This document shows, in pieces, positions 19,036-28,696 of a stretch of 64,000 bases of DNA. Source of the DNA: Burkholderia sp. FERM BP-3421 (GTDB taxonomy: Bacteria > Pseudomonadota > Gammaproteobacteria > Burkholderiales > Burkholderiaceae). Location of the stretch: assembly GCF_028657905.1 (NCBI RefSeq), contig NZ_CP117782.1:1674001-1738000 (forward strand), in the 5' to 3' direction. The notes under the pieces are model-generated. The model was not told the DNA's origin. It saw only the letters and a list, made by a program, of their open reading frames with translations, and did no database searches. A program made the position numbers and the translations under genes. Numbering within the stretch: position 1 is the first letter of the stretch; each line of letters begins with the position of its first letter.

Positions 19036-20730
19036 ATGACCCGCATCGTCACCCGCTCCGCTCCGCCCGCCGACGCCGCCGCGCTGACCCGCCACGGCCT
19101 CCACCCCGTGCTCGCCCGCCTCTACGCGGCGCGCGGCGTCACCTCGCCCGACGACGTCGAGACCGCGCTGTCGCGCCTGTTGCCGCCCGCCGGCCTGAAA
19201 GGCTGCGCGGACGCCGCCGCGCTGCTCGCCGACGCGCTCGCCGCCGGCCGCCGGATGCTGGTGGTGGCCGACTACGACTGCGACGGCGCGACCGCCTGCG
19301 CGGTCGCGGTGCGCGGCCTGCGGATGTTCGGCGCGCAGATCGACTACCTGGTGCCGAACCGCTTCGAATACGGCTACGGCCTGACCCCGGAAATCGTCGC
19401 CCTCGCGGCCGAGCGCAAGCCCGACCTGCTGATCACGGTCGACAACGGGATCGCGAGCGTCGCGGGCGTCGCCGCCGCCAATGCGCTCGGCATCGACGTG
19501 CTGGTCACCGACCACCACCTGCCCGGCGACGCGCTGCCGGCCGCCCGCGCGATCGTCAATCCGAACCAGCCCGGCTGCGCATTCGAAAGCAAGCACATCG
19601 CCGGCGTCGGCGTGATGTTCTACGTGCTGCTCGCGCTGCGCGCCGAGCTGCGCCGGCGCGGCGCGTTCGACGCGGCGCGCCCCGAGCCGCGCCTCGACGG
19701 CCTGCTCGACCTCGTCGCGCTCGGCACCGTGGCGGACGTGGTGCGCCTCGACGGCAACAACCGGGTGCTGGTCGCGCAAGGCCTGCAGCGGATCCGCGCC
19801 GGCCGCATGCAGCCCGGCATCGCGGCGCTGTTCCGCGCGGCCGCCCGCGACGCGCGCGTGGCGTCGGGCTTCGACCTCGGTTTCGGCCTCGGCCCGCGCC
19901 TGAACGCGGCCGGCCGCCTGTCGGACATGTCGCTCGGCATCGAATGCCTGACCACCGACGACGTCGGCCGCGCCTGGGCGCTCGCGCAGCAGCTCGACAC
20001 GATGAACCGCGAACGCCGCGAGATCGAGGCCGGCATGCAGCAGCAGGCGCTCGCCGACCTGGCCGCGGTCGATCCCGCCGAGGCGGCGACGATCACGCTG
20101 TTCAAGCCGGACTGGCACCAGGGCGTGATCGGCATCGTCGCCGGCCGCCTCAAGGAGAAATTCCACCGCCCCGCGTTCACGTTCGCGCACGCCGACGACG
20201 GCGGCGCGCGCGTGAAGGGCTCGGGCCGCTCGATCCCGGGCTTCCACCTGCGCGACGCGCTCGACCTGATGTCGAAGCGCGAGCCGGACCTGCTCGTCAC
20301 GTTCGGCGGACATGCGATGGCGGCGGGCGTCACGCTCGACACCGCGAACGTGCCGCGCTTCGCCGCCGCGTTCGAGGCGGTCGCGCGCGAATGGCTGTCG
20401 GCCGAGGCGCTCGCCCGCGTGATCGAGACCGACGGCGACCTCGAGGACGCGTATTTCACGCCGCAGTTCGTCGCGCTGCTCGACGCGGCGGTGTGGGGCC
20501 AGGGCTTTCCGGCCCCGCTGTTCTCGGGCGAATTCGAGGTGGCGTCTCAGGCGCTCGTCAAGGACAAGCACCTGAAACTGCAGCTGCTGCGCGGCCGCCA
20601 GCGCTTCAGCGCGATCTGGTTCAACCACACCGAATCGCTGCCCGCGCACGCCACCGTCGCGTACCGGCTGGCGAGCGACACCTGGAACGGCGTCGCGCGC
20701 GTACAGCTGATCGTCGAGCACGCGGCCTGA
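19036..20730 (+). CDS. recJ: Single-stranded-DNA-specific exonuclease RecJ
   Basis: A 564-residue DHH-family 5'-3' exonuclease used in recombination, mismatch repair and base-excision repair. The manganese motifs are VVADYDCDGATA near residue 76, VTVDNGIAS and VTDHHLPG (the DHH). Later come GLGPRLNAAGRL and the DHHA1 domain with GSGRSIPGF and FGGHAMAAG. The length is typical. It is followed by prfB after 79 bp. Confidence 0.95.
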   Translation: MTRIVTRSAPPADAAALTRHGLHPVLARLYAARGVTSPDDVETALSRLLPPAGLKGCADAAALLADALAAGRRMLVVADYDCDGATACAVAVRGLRMFGAQIDYLVPNRFEYGYGLTPEIVALAAERKPDLLITVDNGIASVAGVAAANALGIDVLVTDHHLPGDALPAARAIVNPNQPGCAFESKHIAGVGVMFYVLLALRAELRRRGAFDAARPEPRLDGLLDLVALGTVADVVRLDGNNRVLVAQGLQRIRAGRMQPGIAALFRAAARDARVASGFDLGFGLGPRLNAAGRLSDMSLGIECLTTDDVGRAWALAQQLDTMNRERREIEAGMQQQALADLAAVDPAEAATITLFKPDWHQGVIGIVAGRLKEKFHRPAFTFAHADDGGARVKGSGRSIPGFHLRDALDLMSKREPDLLVTFGGHAMAAGVTLDTANVPRFAAAFEAVAREWLSAEALARVIETDGDLEDAYFTPQFVALLDAAVWGQGFPAPLFSGEFEVASQALVKDKHLKLQLLRGRQRFSAIWFNHTESLPAHATVAYRLASDTWNGVARVQLIVEHAA

Positions 20731-20809
20731 GCGCCGCGCCCGGTGCCGGCCGCCGCCCCCGATCGGCTATAATTTCCCCTTTTTAGAAGCCGGAAAAGCG
20801 AACAAGATC

Positions 20810-21914
20810 ATGGAAGCGGAACGTCTCAACGCGATCGAAAGCTCCCTGCTCGACCTGCGCCAGCGCGCGGGCGAGCTTCGGGGGTATCTTTGACTACGAC
20901 GTCAAAGCAGCCCGCCTGACGGAAGTCAACAAGGAACTCGAAGACCCGAACGTCTGGAACGACTCGAAGAACGCCCAGGCGCTCGGTCGCGAGAAGAAGC
21001 TGCTCGAAGGCGTCGTGACGACGCTGACGGCGCTCGACGGCGACCTGCGCGACGCGCTGGACCTGTTCGAGCTGGCCCGCGAGGAAGGCGACGAGGACAC
21101 CCTCGTCGCGTGCGAAGGCGATGCGGCCGCGCTCGAGGCGCGCGTCGGCGACATCGAATTCCGCCGGATGTTCTCGAACCCGGCCGACCCGAACAACTGC
21201 TTCATCGACATCCAGGCGGGCGCGGGCGGCACCGAGGCCTGCGACTGGGCGTCGATGCTGCTGCGCCAGTACCTGCGCTACTGCGAGCGCAAGGGCTTCA
21301 AGGCCGAGGTGCTCGAGGAATCCGACGGCGACGTCGCCGGCATCAAGAACGCGACGGTCAAGGTCTCGGGCGAATACGCGTACGGCTTCCTGCGCACCGA
21401 GACCGGCATCCACCGGCTGGTGCGCAAGTCGCCGTTCGATTCATCGGGCGGCCGCCACACGTCGTTCTCGTCGGTGTTCGTCTATCCGGAGATCGACGAC
21501 TCGATCGAGGTCGAGATCAACCCGGCCGATCTGCGGATCGACACCTACCGCGCCTCGGGCGCGGGCGGCCAGCACATCAACAAGACCGACTCGGCGGTGC
21601 GGATCACGCACATGCCGACGGGCATCGTCGTGCAGTGCCAGAACGACCGCTCGCAGCACCGCAACCGCGCCGAAGCGATGGCGATGCTGAAGTCGCGCCT
21701 GTACGAGGTCGAGCTGCGCAAGCGCCAGGCCGAGCAGGACAAGCTCGAGTCGAGCAAGACCGACGTGGGCTGGGGCCACCAGATCCGCTCGTACGTGCTC
21801 GACCAGAGCCGCGTGAAGGATCTGCGCACGAACGTCGAAATGAGCAATACGCGGGCCGTGCTCGACGGCGACCTCGACGACTTCATCAGCGCCAGCCTGA
21901 AACAGGGCGTGTAA
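20810..21914 (+). CDS. prfB: Peptide chain release factor 2 (programmed +1 frameshift)
   Basis: A 367-residue RF2, which releases peptides at UGA and UAA. Frame 1 gives 27 codons from ATG 20810, ending at an in-frame TGA (20891-20893). The +1 shift at CTT-T then continues from 20892 to 21914. The slip site is the classic GGGGG-TAT-CTT-TGA-C with an internal Shine-Dalgarno-like run. Beyond the shift, the SPF tripeptide (RKSPFDSSG) that reads the stop codon and the GGQ motif (GAGGQHINKTDSAV) that triggers hydrolysis are intact. The shift lets RF2 regulate its own synthesis. prfB-lysS order is conserved. Confidence 0.97.
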
Positions 21915-21921
21915 CGCCCAC

Positions 21922-21948
21922 GGCGCGGCGGCCCGCGGCCGCCGCGCC
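21922..21948 (+). terminator. GC-rich hairpin between prfB and lysS
   Basis: A perfect 12-bp inverted repeat (GGCGCGGCGGCC / GGCCGCCGCGCC) with a 3-base loop directly follows prfB. There is no T tract, so it is more likely an mRNA stabiliser or pause than a full terminator. Confidence 0.45.
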
Positions 21949-21990
21949 CGCCTCGCCCCGTACACGCCCCCACTCCGAATTCCGACCATC

Positions 21991-23517
21991 ATGACCGAAC
22001 CCACCCAACCGCAGGCCGCCCCGGCGGCGGACGAGAACCAGATCATCGCCGAGCGCCGCGACAAGCTGCGCGCGCTGCGCGAACAGGGCGTCGCCTATCC
22101 GAACGACTTCCAGCCCACCCACCACGCCGCCGACCTGCAGACGACCTACGCCGATACCGACAAGGACGCGCTCGAGGCGCAGGCGCTCGGCGTGGCGCTC
22201 GCGGGCCGCATGATGCTCAAGCGCGTGATGGGCAAGGCCAGCTTCGCGACGGTCCAGGACGGCTCGGGCCAGATCCAGTTCTTCGTGACCGCCGCCGACG
22301 TCGGCGCGGAGACCTACGAGGCGTTCAAGAAGTGGGACCTCGGCGACATCGTCGCCGCGCGCGGCGTGCTGTTCCGCACCAACAAGGGCGAGCTGTCGGT
22401 CAAGTGCACCGAGCTGCGCCTGCTGGCGAAGGCGCTGCGCCCGCTGCCGGACAAGTTCCACGGCCTCGCCGACCAGGAAACCCGCTACCGCCAGCGCTAC
22501 GTCGACCTGATCGTCACGCCCGAGACGCGCAACACGTTCCGCGCGCGCACCAAGGCGATCGCCTCGATCCGCCAGTTCATGAGCAGCGCCGACTTCATGG
22601 AAGTCGAGACGCCGATGCTGCACCCGATCCCGGGCGGCGCGAGCGCGAAGCCGTTCGTCACGCACCACAACGCGCTCGACATGCAGATGTTCCTGCGCAT
22701 CGCGCCCGAGCTGTACCTGAAGCGGCTGGTCGTCGGCGGCTTCGAGCGCGTGTTCGAGATCAACCGGAATTTCCGTAACGAGGGCGTGTCGCCGCGCCAC
22801 AATCCGGAATTCACGATGATGGAGTTCTACGCCGCGTACACCGATTACCGCTGGCTGATGGACTTCACCGAGCGCCTGATCCGCCAAGCGGCGATCGATG
22901 CGCTCGGCACCGCGACGATCCAGTACCAGGGCCGCGAGCTGGACCTGGCCAAGCCGTTCCACCGGCTCACGATCAGCCAGGCGATCCAGAAGTACGCGCC
23001 CGGCTACACCGACGCGCAACTGACCGACCCGGCCTTCGTGCGCACCGAGCTGAAGCGGCTCGGCGTCGACGTCGCGCAACCCGCGTTCCTGAACGCCGGG
23101 CTCGGCGCGCTGCAACTCGCGCTGTTCGAGGAAACCGCCGAGTCGCAGCTGTGGGAACCCACCTACATCATCGACTATCCCGTCGAAGTGTCGCCGCTCG
23201 CGCGCGCCTCGGACACGGCGCCCGGCATCACCGAGCGCTTCGAGCTGTTCATGACGGGCCGCGAGATCGCCAACGGGTTCTCCGAGCTCAACGATCCGGA
23301 AGACCAGGCCGCGCGCTTCAAGAAGCAGGTCGAGCAGAAGGATGCCGGCGACGAGGAAGCGATGTTCTTCGACGCCGACTACATCCGCGCGCTCGAGTAC
23401 GGCATGCCTCCGACAGGCGGCTGCGGCATCGGCATCGACCGTCTCGTGATGCTGCTGACCGACAGCCCGACGATCCGCGACGTGCTGCTGTTCCCGCACC
23501 TGCGCCGCGAGGACTGA
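21991..23517 (+). CDS. lysS: Lysine--tRNA ligase (class II)
   Basis: A 508-residue class II lysyl-tRNA synthetase. An N-terminal OB-fold anticodon-binding domain (about residues 60-160) is followed by the catalytic core. Motif 2 is seen as FRNEGVSPRHNPEFTMMEFY, and motif 3 as GGCGIGIDRLVMLLT near the C-terminus. It lies 76 bp after prfB, the usual arrangement. A GC hairpin follows the stop. Confidence 0.97.
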   Translation: MTEPTQPQAAPAADENQIIAERRDKLRALREQGVAYPNDFQPTHHAADLQTTYADTDKDALEAQALGVALAGRMMLKRVMGKASFATVQDGSGQIQFFVTAADVGAETYEAFKKWDLGDIVAARGVLFRTNKGELSVKCTELRLLAKALRPLPDKFHGLADQETRYRQRYVDLIVTPETRNTFRARTKAIASIRQFMSSADFMEVETPMLHPIPGGASAKPFVTHHNALDMQMFLRIAPELYLKRLVVGGFERVFEINRNFRNEGVSPRHNPEFTMMEFYAAYTDYRWLMDFTERLIRQAAIDALGTATIQYQGRELDLAKPFHRLTISQAIQKYAPGYTDAQLTDPAFVRTELKRLGVDVAQPAFLNAGLGALQLALFEETAESQLWEPTYIIDYPVEVSPLARASDTAPGITERFELFMTGREIANGFSELNDPEDQAARFKKQVEQKDAGDEEAMFFDADYIRALEYGMPPTGGCGIGIDRLVMLLTDSPTIRDVLLFPHLRRED

Positions 23518-23525
23518 ATCCGGCC

Positions 23526-23550
23526 GGGCCGCCGCGCCGCGCGGCGGCCC
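23526..23550 (+). terminator. GC-rich hairpin after lysS
   Basis: An 11-bp inverted repeat (GGGCCGCCGCG / CGCGGCGGCCC) with a 3-base loop lies 8 bp behind the lysS stop and is followed by GAAAGCTTTG. No long T tract is present, so termination is probable but not certain. Confidence 0.5.
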
Positions 23551-23777
23551 GAAAGCTTTGTAACCGGCGGTAAATGCCCTCGCGCGCGCCGCCTGGCGCG
23601 CGCCTCCCTCCCCGCTTGTCCGCCTTGTGCCATCGGCTTCGCGCCATATGCGCGCCACCGCCCCGCCACGCCGCCGCACGGCGAATCGTTACAACTTGAA
23701 ACGCCCGCCCACGGGGCTTTGATCGACACTACCGGCACAAAACAACGCACGCGTGCGTGCGCCAGGAGAGTCGAAAA

Positions 23778-24521
23778 ATGGACAACCAGAACACCACACA
23801 GCAACGCCAGCGCCTCCATCCGCTCATCGCGACCGCGGCTGGCGCCGTCATCATCGCCAGCCTCGCCGCCACGGCGGCCGTCACGGGCCTGTTCCCGAAG
23901 GCGGGCGGCGCCGACGCGCAGAACCCGCAAACGCAGGCCGCGCTGATCGCGTCGCAGCCCGCGGTCGACACCTCGGCCGCCGCCAGCGCCGCGCTCGCCG
24001 CCCAGGCCCAGCAGCAGGCCGCGCAACAGCAGGCCGCGCAGCAGGCGGCCCTGCAACAGCAACAGCAGCAGGCGCAGGTCGCGCCCCAGCCGGCGCCGAG
24101 GCCCGCGCCCAAGCGCGTGGTCCAGCACCGCCCGGCCCCGCAGCCGCCGGAATACGCGCAACAGCCGGCCCAGCCGCAACCGTCGTATTGCCAGACCTGC
24201 GGCACGGTCGTCGCCGTCGTGCCGATGCGCACGGCGGGCCAGAGCAGCGGGATCGGCGCGATCGGCGGCGCGGCGGCGGGCGGCCTGCTCGGCAACCAGT
24301 TCGGGCACGGCAACGGCCGCACCGCGATGACGATCCTCGGCGCACTGGGCGGCGGCCTCGCCGGCAATTCGGTCGAGAAGCAAGTGCGCAGCGAAACGGA
24401 CTACCAGGTGCGCGTACAGATGGAAAGCGGCGCGACCCGCACCTTCACGTATCGCGGCGCCCCGCCGTTCGGCGAAGGTCAGCGCGTGCGCATCGAGAAC
24501 GGCACGCTGGTCGGCGCGTAA
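23778..24521 (+). CDS. Glycine-zipper 2TM domain outer-membrane-associated protein
   Basis: A 247-residue protein with an N-terminal hydrophobic anchor (about residues 23-42, AAGAVIIASLAATAAVTGL). An Ala/Gln/Pro-rich spacer (residues 50-130) follows, then a glycine-zipper 2TM domain of the Rickettsia 17-kDa antigen family (GIGAIGGAAAGGLLGNQFG and ILGALGGGLAGNSVEK). The C-terminus is a small beta-rich SH3-like tail. It lacks a lipobox cysteine, so it is not an obvious lipoprotein. The start was chosen for its AGGAG ribosome site. Envelope integrity is the usual suggested role, and the exact function is unknown. Confidence 0.85.
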   Translation: MDNQNTTQQRQRLHPLIATAAGAVIIASLAATAAVTGLFPKAGGADAQNPQTQAALIASQPAVDTSAAASAALAAQAQQQAAQQQAAQQAALQQQQQQAQVAPQPAPRPAPKRVVQHRPAPQPPEYAQQPAQPQPSYCQTCGTVVAVVPMRTAGQSSGIGAIGGAAAGGLLGNQFGHGNGRTAMTILGALGGGLAGNSVEKQVRSETDYQVRVQMESGATRTFTYRGAPPFGEGQRVRIENGTLVGA

Positions 24522-24542
24522 GCGCCCGCCCGTCGCGGCATG

Positions 24543-24582
24543 AAAAAAGGCGCGCGACCCTTTCGGGTCGCGCGCCTTTTCG
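24543..24582. terminator. Bidirectional terminator between glycine-zipper gene and iscX
   Basis: AAAAAAGGCGCGCGACCC, a short TTTC loop, then GGGTCGCGCGCCTTTT form a 15-bp stem with A and T tracts on either side. It separates convergent genes and can serve both strands. Confidence 0.9.
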
Positions 24583-24612
24583 CTTGAGCCCGCCGCGCGT
24601 CGCGCGGCAGGC

Positions 24613-24822
24613 TCAGTCCTCGTCGTCGAAGTCCGACTCGTCGATCCAGTGCAGCTGGATCGCTTCCAGGATCTTCTCGCCCGAATGATTCGGGTCGTCG
24701 TTGAAGCCGTCGAGCGCGAGCACCCACTGGCGCAGCTCGGTGAAGCGGATCGTCTTGGGGTCGACGTCCGGGTACTTGTCCGCGAGCGCAATCGCGATCT
24801 CGCGCGAATCCGTCCATTTCAT
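24613..24822 (-). CDS. iscX: Fe-S cluster assembly protein IscX
   Basis: A 69-residue acidic protein starting MKWTDSREIAIALAD, with the conserved DVDPKTIRFTEL and an acidic C-terminus (DESDFDDED). IscX binds IscS at the frataxin site and tunes cluster assembly, possibly carrying iron. The start uses a strong AAGGAGG site 9 bp upstream of the ATG. It is the final gene of the isc operon, 27 bp after fdx. Confidence 0.93.
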   Translation of the reverse strand: MKWTDSREIAIALADKYPDVDPKTIRFTELRQWVLALDGFNDDPNHSGEKILEAIQLHWIDESDFDDED

Positions 24823-24849
24823 CGTACCGCCCTCCTTCGAACGCATGCG

Positions 24850-25191
24850 TCAGTGATTCTCTTTCGCGTGGTTGATCGAGTACTTCGGGATCTCGACGAC
24901 CAGCTCCGAGTCTTCCTTGATGATCGCCTGGCACGACAGCCGCGACGTCGGCTCGAGGCCCCAGGCGCGGTCGAGCAGATCGTCCTCGTCCTCGTCCGAC
25001 GGGTCCAGGTCGTTGAAGCCTTCGCGCACGATCACGTGGCAGGTCGTGCACGCGCACGACTTCTCGCAGGCGTGCTCGATCTCGATGCCGTTGTCGAGCA
25101 GGTTGTCGCAGATGCTCTTGCCGGGCGTCGCGTCGATGACCGCGCCATCCGGACACAGTTCGACGTGGGGCAACACTACGATTTGAGGCAT
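24850..25191 (-). CDS. fdx: ISC-system [2Fe-2S] ferredoxin
   Basis: A 113-residue adrenodoxin-type ferredoxin. Cluster ligands are the cysteines of CEKSCACTTC near residues 42-51 plus a later Cys in SRLSCQAII. It supplies electrons for cluster assembly on IscU and partners IscS. Position between hscA and iscX is the standard isc order. Confidence 0.95.
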   Translation of the reverse strand: MPQIVVLPHVELCPDGAVIDATPGKSICDNLLDNGIEIEHACEKSCACTTCHVIVREGFNDLDPSDEDEDDLLDRAWGLEPTSRLSCQAIIKEDSELVVEIPKYSINHAKENH

Positions 25192-25280
25192 GTTCGTTCC
25201 GTTGTTCAGCAGGTGCGCGGCCCGCTCGCCGCGCCGTCTAAGGTGCTCCGCCGGCCGGCGGCCGCGCGGAGCGCATGGTG

Positions 25281-27149
25281 TCAGATCTCGTCGAGCTTGC
25301 GGCCCGCGAGCGCGCGCTTGATGCCCTTGTTCATCCGGCGCGCCGCGAATTCGTCGGTGCCGTCGGCCAGCGCCTGGGTCGCGGCCTCGATCGCCGCCGC
25401 GTCGTCGCCGGGCGCGAGCGCGCGCAGCGCGGCGGCCAGCGCGTCGACCGTCACGCGTTCCGCCGCATCGAGCAGTTCGCCGTCGGCGGCCAGCGCCGCC
25501 TCGGTCGCTTCCAGCAGACGCTCGGCATCGACCTGCGCCTCGCGCAGCGCGCGCGCGCGCATGTCGATCTCGGCGGACTGGAAGCTGTCCTCGAGCATCT
25601 TCGCGATATCGTCGTCGGCGAGGCCGTAGGACGGCTTGACGACGACCGATGCCTCGACGCCCGAGTGCTGCTCGCGCGCGAACACCGACAGCAGCCCGTC
25701 CGCGTCGACCTGATAGGTCACGCGGATCCGCGCCGCGCCCGCCGTCATCGGCGGGATGCCGCGCAGTTCGAAGCGCGCGAGCGAGCGGCAGTCCGCCACC
25801 AGTTCGCGTTCGCCCTGCACCACGTGGATCGCCATCGCGGTCTGGCCGTCCTTGAAGGTCGTGAATTCCTGCGCGCGCGCGACCGGAATCGTCGAATTGC
25901 GCGGAATGATCTTCTCGACCAGCCCGCCCATCGTCTCGACGCCCAGCGACAGCGGGATCACGTCGAGCAGCAGCCAGTCGTCGCCATTGCCGCGGTTGCC
26001 CGCCAGCAGATCGGCCTGGATCGCCGCGCCGAGCGCGACGACCTGATCGGGATCGAGATTGACGAGCGGCGGCTGGCCGAAATGCGCGGCCACCGCCGCG
26101 CGAATCACCGGCATGCGCGTCGCGCCGCCGACCAGCACCACGCCCTTGATGTCGGCCGCGCTCACCTGCGCGTCGCGCAGCGCCTTGCGGGTCGGCGCCA
26201 GCGTGCGCTGCACGAGCGGCTCGACCAGCGCCGCGAAGGCGTCGGCGCCGAGCGTCTGCACGAGGCGCGCGCCGTTCGACAGCGTCACGTCGAGCGTCGC
26301 CTCGGCCGCGTCCGACAGCGCTTCCTTGAGCACGCGCACCCGGTCGAGCAGCAGGCGCACGTCGCCGGGCGCGAGCGAACGCGCCGCGAGGCCCGCCTGC
26401 GCGAGCACATGGTCGAACAGCACGTGATCGAAGTCGTCGCCGCCGAGCGCGGAATCGCCACCCGCCGCCAGCACCTCGAACACGCCCTTGGTCAGCTTCA
26501 GGATCGACAGGTCGAAGGTGCCGCCGCCGAGGTCATAGACCGCGTACAGGCCTTCCGAACCATTGTCGAGGCCGTACGCGATCGCGGCCGCGGTCGGCTC
26601 GTTCAGGAGGCGCAGGACGTTGAGCCCGGCAAGCCGCGCGGCGTCCTTGGTCGCCTGACGCTGCGCTTCATCGAAGTAGGCCGGCACCGTGATCACCGCG
26701 CCGACCAGCTCGTCGCCAAGCGAATCCTCGGCGCGCTGCCGCAGGGTCGCGAGAATCTCGGCCGACACCTCGACCGGGCTCTTCACGCCGTCGACCGTGC
26801 GGATCTGCACCATGCCGGGCGCATCGACGAAATCGTAGGGCGCGTTCGCCGCGCCTTCGACCTCGTGCCGGCCGCGCCCCATGAAACGCTTGACCGACAC
26901 GATCGTGTTGCGCGGATCGCTCGCCGCCTCGGCCTTCGCGGTGTGGCCGATCCGGCGCCCGCCCTTCTCGAGGTAGCGGACCACCGACGGCAGCAGCACG
27001 CGGCCGTCATCGTCGGGCAACACTTCGGGCACGCTGTTGCGGACCGCGGCGACGAGCGAGTTCGTCGTGCCGAGATCGATGCCGACGGCGAGCCGCCGTT
27101 GATGCGGCGCGGGCGCCATGCCGGGTTCGGAGATTTGCAGTAAGGCCAT
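25281..27149 (-). CDS. hscA: Fe-S assembly chaperone HscA (Hsp70 type)
   Basis: A 622-residue specialised Hsp70. The ATPase domain opens with VGIDLGTTNSLVA and shows the phosphate-2 motif YDLGGGTFDLSIL. The substrate domain follows with the interdomain linker near LLLDVIPLSLGVET. HscA, stimulated by HscB, binds the LPPVK motif of IscU, which is present in the IscU of this window, and drives cluster transfer. Length is as in E. coli HscA (616). Confidence 0.97.
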   Translation of the reverse strand: MALLQISEPGMAPAPHQRRLAVGIDLGTTNSLVAAVRNSVPEVLPDDDGRVLLPSVVRYLEKGGRRIGHTAKAEAASDPRNTIVSVKRFMGRGRHEVEGAANAPYDFVDAPGMVQIRTVDGVKSPVEVSAEILATLRQRAEDSLGDELVGAVITVPAYFDEAQRQATKDAARLAGLNVLRLLNEPTAAAIAYGLDNGSEGLYAVYDLGGGTFDLSILKLTKGVFEVLAAGGDSALGGDDFDHVLFDHVLAQAGLAARSLAPGDVRLLLDRVRVLKEALSDAAEATLDVTLSNGARLVQTLGADAFAALVEPLVQRTLAPTRKALRDAQVSAADIKGVVLVGGATRMPVIRAAVAAHFGQPPLVNLDPDQVVALGAAIQADLLAGNRGNGDDWLLLDVIPLSLGVETMGGLVEKIIPRNSTIPVARAQEFTTFKDGQTAMAIHVVQGERELVADCRSLARFELRGIPPMTAGAARIRVTYQVDADGLLSVFAREQHSGVEASVVVKPSYGLADDDIAKMLEDSFQSAEIDMRARALREAQVDAERLLEATEAALAADGELLDAAERVTVDALAAALRALAPGDDAAAIEAATQALADGTDEFAARRMNKGIKRALAGRKLDEI

Positions 27150-27209
27150 TTGTTTCTTCGGTGAGGGGCGCTTCGCCCCGCTTGCAACGCGTGCCGCGAG
27201 GGCACGCCG

Positions 27210-27737
27210 TTAATGTTCGAGACGCTCGATCTGCGCGTCGATTTCCGCCGCGACGCGCTCGATGAACATCAGCTGACGCACCGCCTCGGCGGCGCCCTGG
27301 TCCGCGCCGCTGTCGAGCAGCGCGCCGAGCTTGTCGAGCCGCTGGCGCTTCTCGTCGCGCAGCGTCGCGAGCAGCGCGTCGAGCGCATCGACGTTGCGCG
27401 CCGCGGCGGCGTCCTCGATCCCCTCGCGCCACGCCATCTGCTGCATCAGGAACGCCGGCTCCATCGCGGTATTGTTCTCCGCGCCGATATCGATGCCGCG
27501 CAGCCCGAGCAGATAGCTCGCACGCTTGAGCGGATCGCGCAGGGTCTGGTAGGCCTCGTTCGCGCGCGTCGCCCACTGCATCGCAATGCGCTTTTGCGCG
27601 TCGCCCGCGGCGGCGAAGCGGTCGGGATGGACCTGGGTCTGCACCGCGCGGTACGCGGCGTCGAGCGCCTGCGGATCGAGCGCGAATCGCGCCGGCAGGT
27701 CAAAGAGATCGAAGTGGCTGTCCTTCAGCGAGACCAT
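27210..27737 (-). CDS. hscB: Fe-S assembly co-chaperone HscB (J protein)
   Basis: A 175-residue J-domain co-chaperone. The HPD signature is seen in VHPDRFAAAGDAQKR near residue 37, and a C-terminal three-helix domain that binds IscU follows. It delivers IscU to HscA and stimulates its ATPase. The gene lies 60 bp upstream of hscA in transcription order. Confidence 0.95.
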   Translation of the reverse strand: MVSLKDSHFDLFDLPARFALDPQALDAAYRAVQTQVHPDRFAAAGDAQKRIAMQWATRANEAYQTLRDPLKRASYLLGLRGIDIGAENNTAMEPAFLMQQMAWREGIEDAAAARNVDALDALLATLRDEKRQRLDKLGALLDSGADQGAAEAVRQLMFIERVAAEIDAQIERLEH

Positions 27738-27834
27738 CGCATCGCGTCCATCAGGTAAAGGGCCGGCGGCGCCAGGCGCCGCACGTTAAAAAGGCGGCTC
27801 ATGCCGCCTCTCGAGCGCGTCGCGCGAAGTCTCG

Positions 27835-28158
27835 TCACACGCGGAACGATTCGCCGCAGCCGCACTCGTCCTTCACGTTCGGGTTGTTGAACCTGAAGCC
27901 TTCGTTCAACCCTTCGCGCGCGAAGTCGAGCTCGGTGCCGTCGATATACGCGAGACTCTTCGGGTCGACGTACACCTTCACGCCGTGGCTCTCGAACATC
28001 TGGTCCTCGCCGGCGACCTCATCGACATACTCGAGCTTGTAGGCCAGGCCCGAGCAGCCGGTGGTGCGCACGCCGAGCCGCAGGCCCAGCCCCTTGCCGC
28101 GCCGCGTCAGGTACTTCCGCACATGCTGCGCTGCTTTTTCGGTCAGTGTGATTGCCAT
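27835..28158 (-). CDS. iscA: Iron-sulfur cluster assembly protein IscA
   Basis: A 107-residue A-type carrier beginning MAITLTEKAAQHVRKYL. Its three conserved cysteines are visible as one in TTGCSGLAY and two in CGCGESF at the C-terminus. It accepts or delivers [2Fe-2S]/[4Fe-4S] clusters or iron. The longer upstream frame was rejected because the family start has its own ATG. It lies between iscU and hscB. Confidence 0.95.
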   Translation of the reverse strand: MAITLTEKAAQHVRKYLTRRGKGLGLRLGVRTTGCSGLAYKLEYVDEVAGEDQMFESHGVKVYVDPKSLAYIDGTELDFAREGLNEGFRFNNPNVKDECGCGESFRV

Positions 28159-28247
28159 GATGTCCTTGCGCGCGGAGCTCGCCAAGCGTGGCGAGCGGAC
28201 CGCGTATTGCATTCCTGAAGCCGCTGCGTGATCCGTTCCGGGGCCGC

Positions 28248-28640
28248 TCAGGCCGCAGCGCCGTCGTGGCGCTTCTTGTAGTCGGCCACGGCCGCCTTGA
28301 TCGCGTCTTCCGCGAGGATCGAGCAGTGGATCTTCACCGGCGGCAGCGCGAGTTCCTCGGCGATCTGCGTGTTCTTGATCGCGAGCGCCTGGTCGAGCGT
28401 CTTGCCCTTCACCCACTCGGTGACGAGCGAGCTGGAGGCGATCGCCGAACCGCAGCCGTAGGTCTTGAACTTCGCGTCCTCGATGACGCCGTCCGCGCCG
28501 ACGCGGATCTGCAGCTTCATCACGTCGCCGCAGGCGGGCGCGCCGACCATGCCGGTGCCGACCGCGTCGTCGTCCTTCTCGAACGAGCCGACGTTGCGCG
28601 GGTTTTCGTAGTGATCCAGAACCTTGTTGCTGTATGACAT
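28248..28640 (-). CDS. iscU: Fe-S cluster scaffold IscU
   Basis: A 130-residue scaffold starting MSYSNKVLDHYENPRNVG. The three cluster-ligand cysteines appear in GAPACGDVMK, TYGCGSAIAS and IHCSILAED. The chaperone-recognition motif LPPVK, read by HscA, is intact just before the third cysteine. It receives sulfur from IscS and is second in the structural isc cluster. Confidence 0.97.
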   Translation of the reverse strand: MSYSNKVLDHYENPRNVGSFEKDDDAVGTGMVGAPACGDVMKLQIRVGADGVIEDAKFKTYGCGSAIASSSLVTEWVKGKTLDQALAIKNTQIAEELALPPVKIHCSILAEDAIKAAVADYKKRHDGAAA

Positions 28641-28696
28641 GACTCAGACTCCTTGCTTCGTTTCGTCATCGCGGCGCGCGGGCGCCGCGACATGAT

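Noticed and set aside
20892..21014. prfB as a pseudogene because of the in-frame TGA
   Set aside because: The sequence around the TGA is the textbook programmed frameshift site and the downstream frame is complete.
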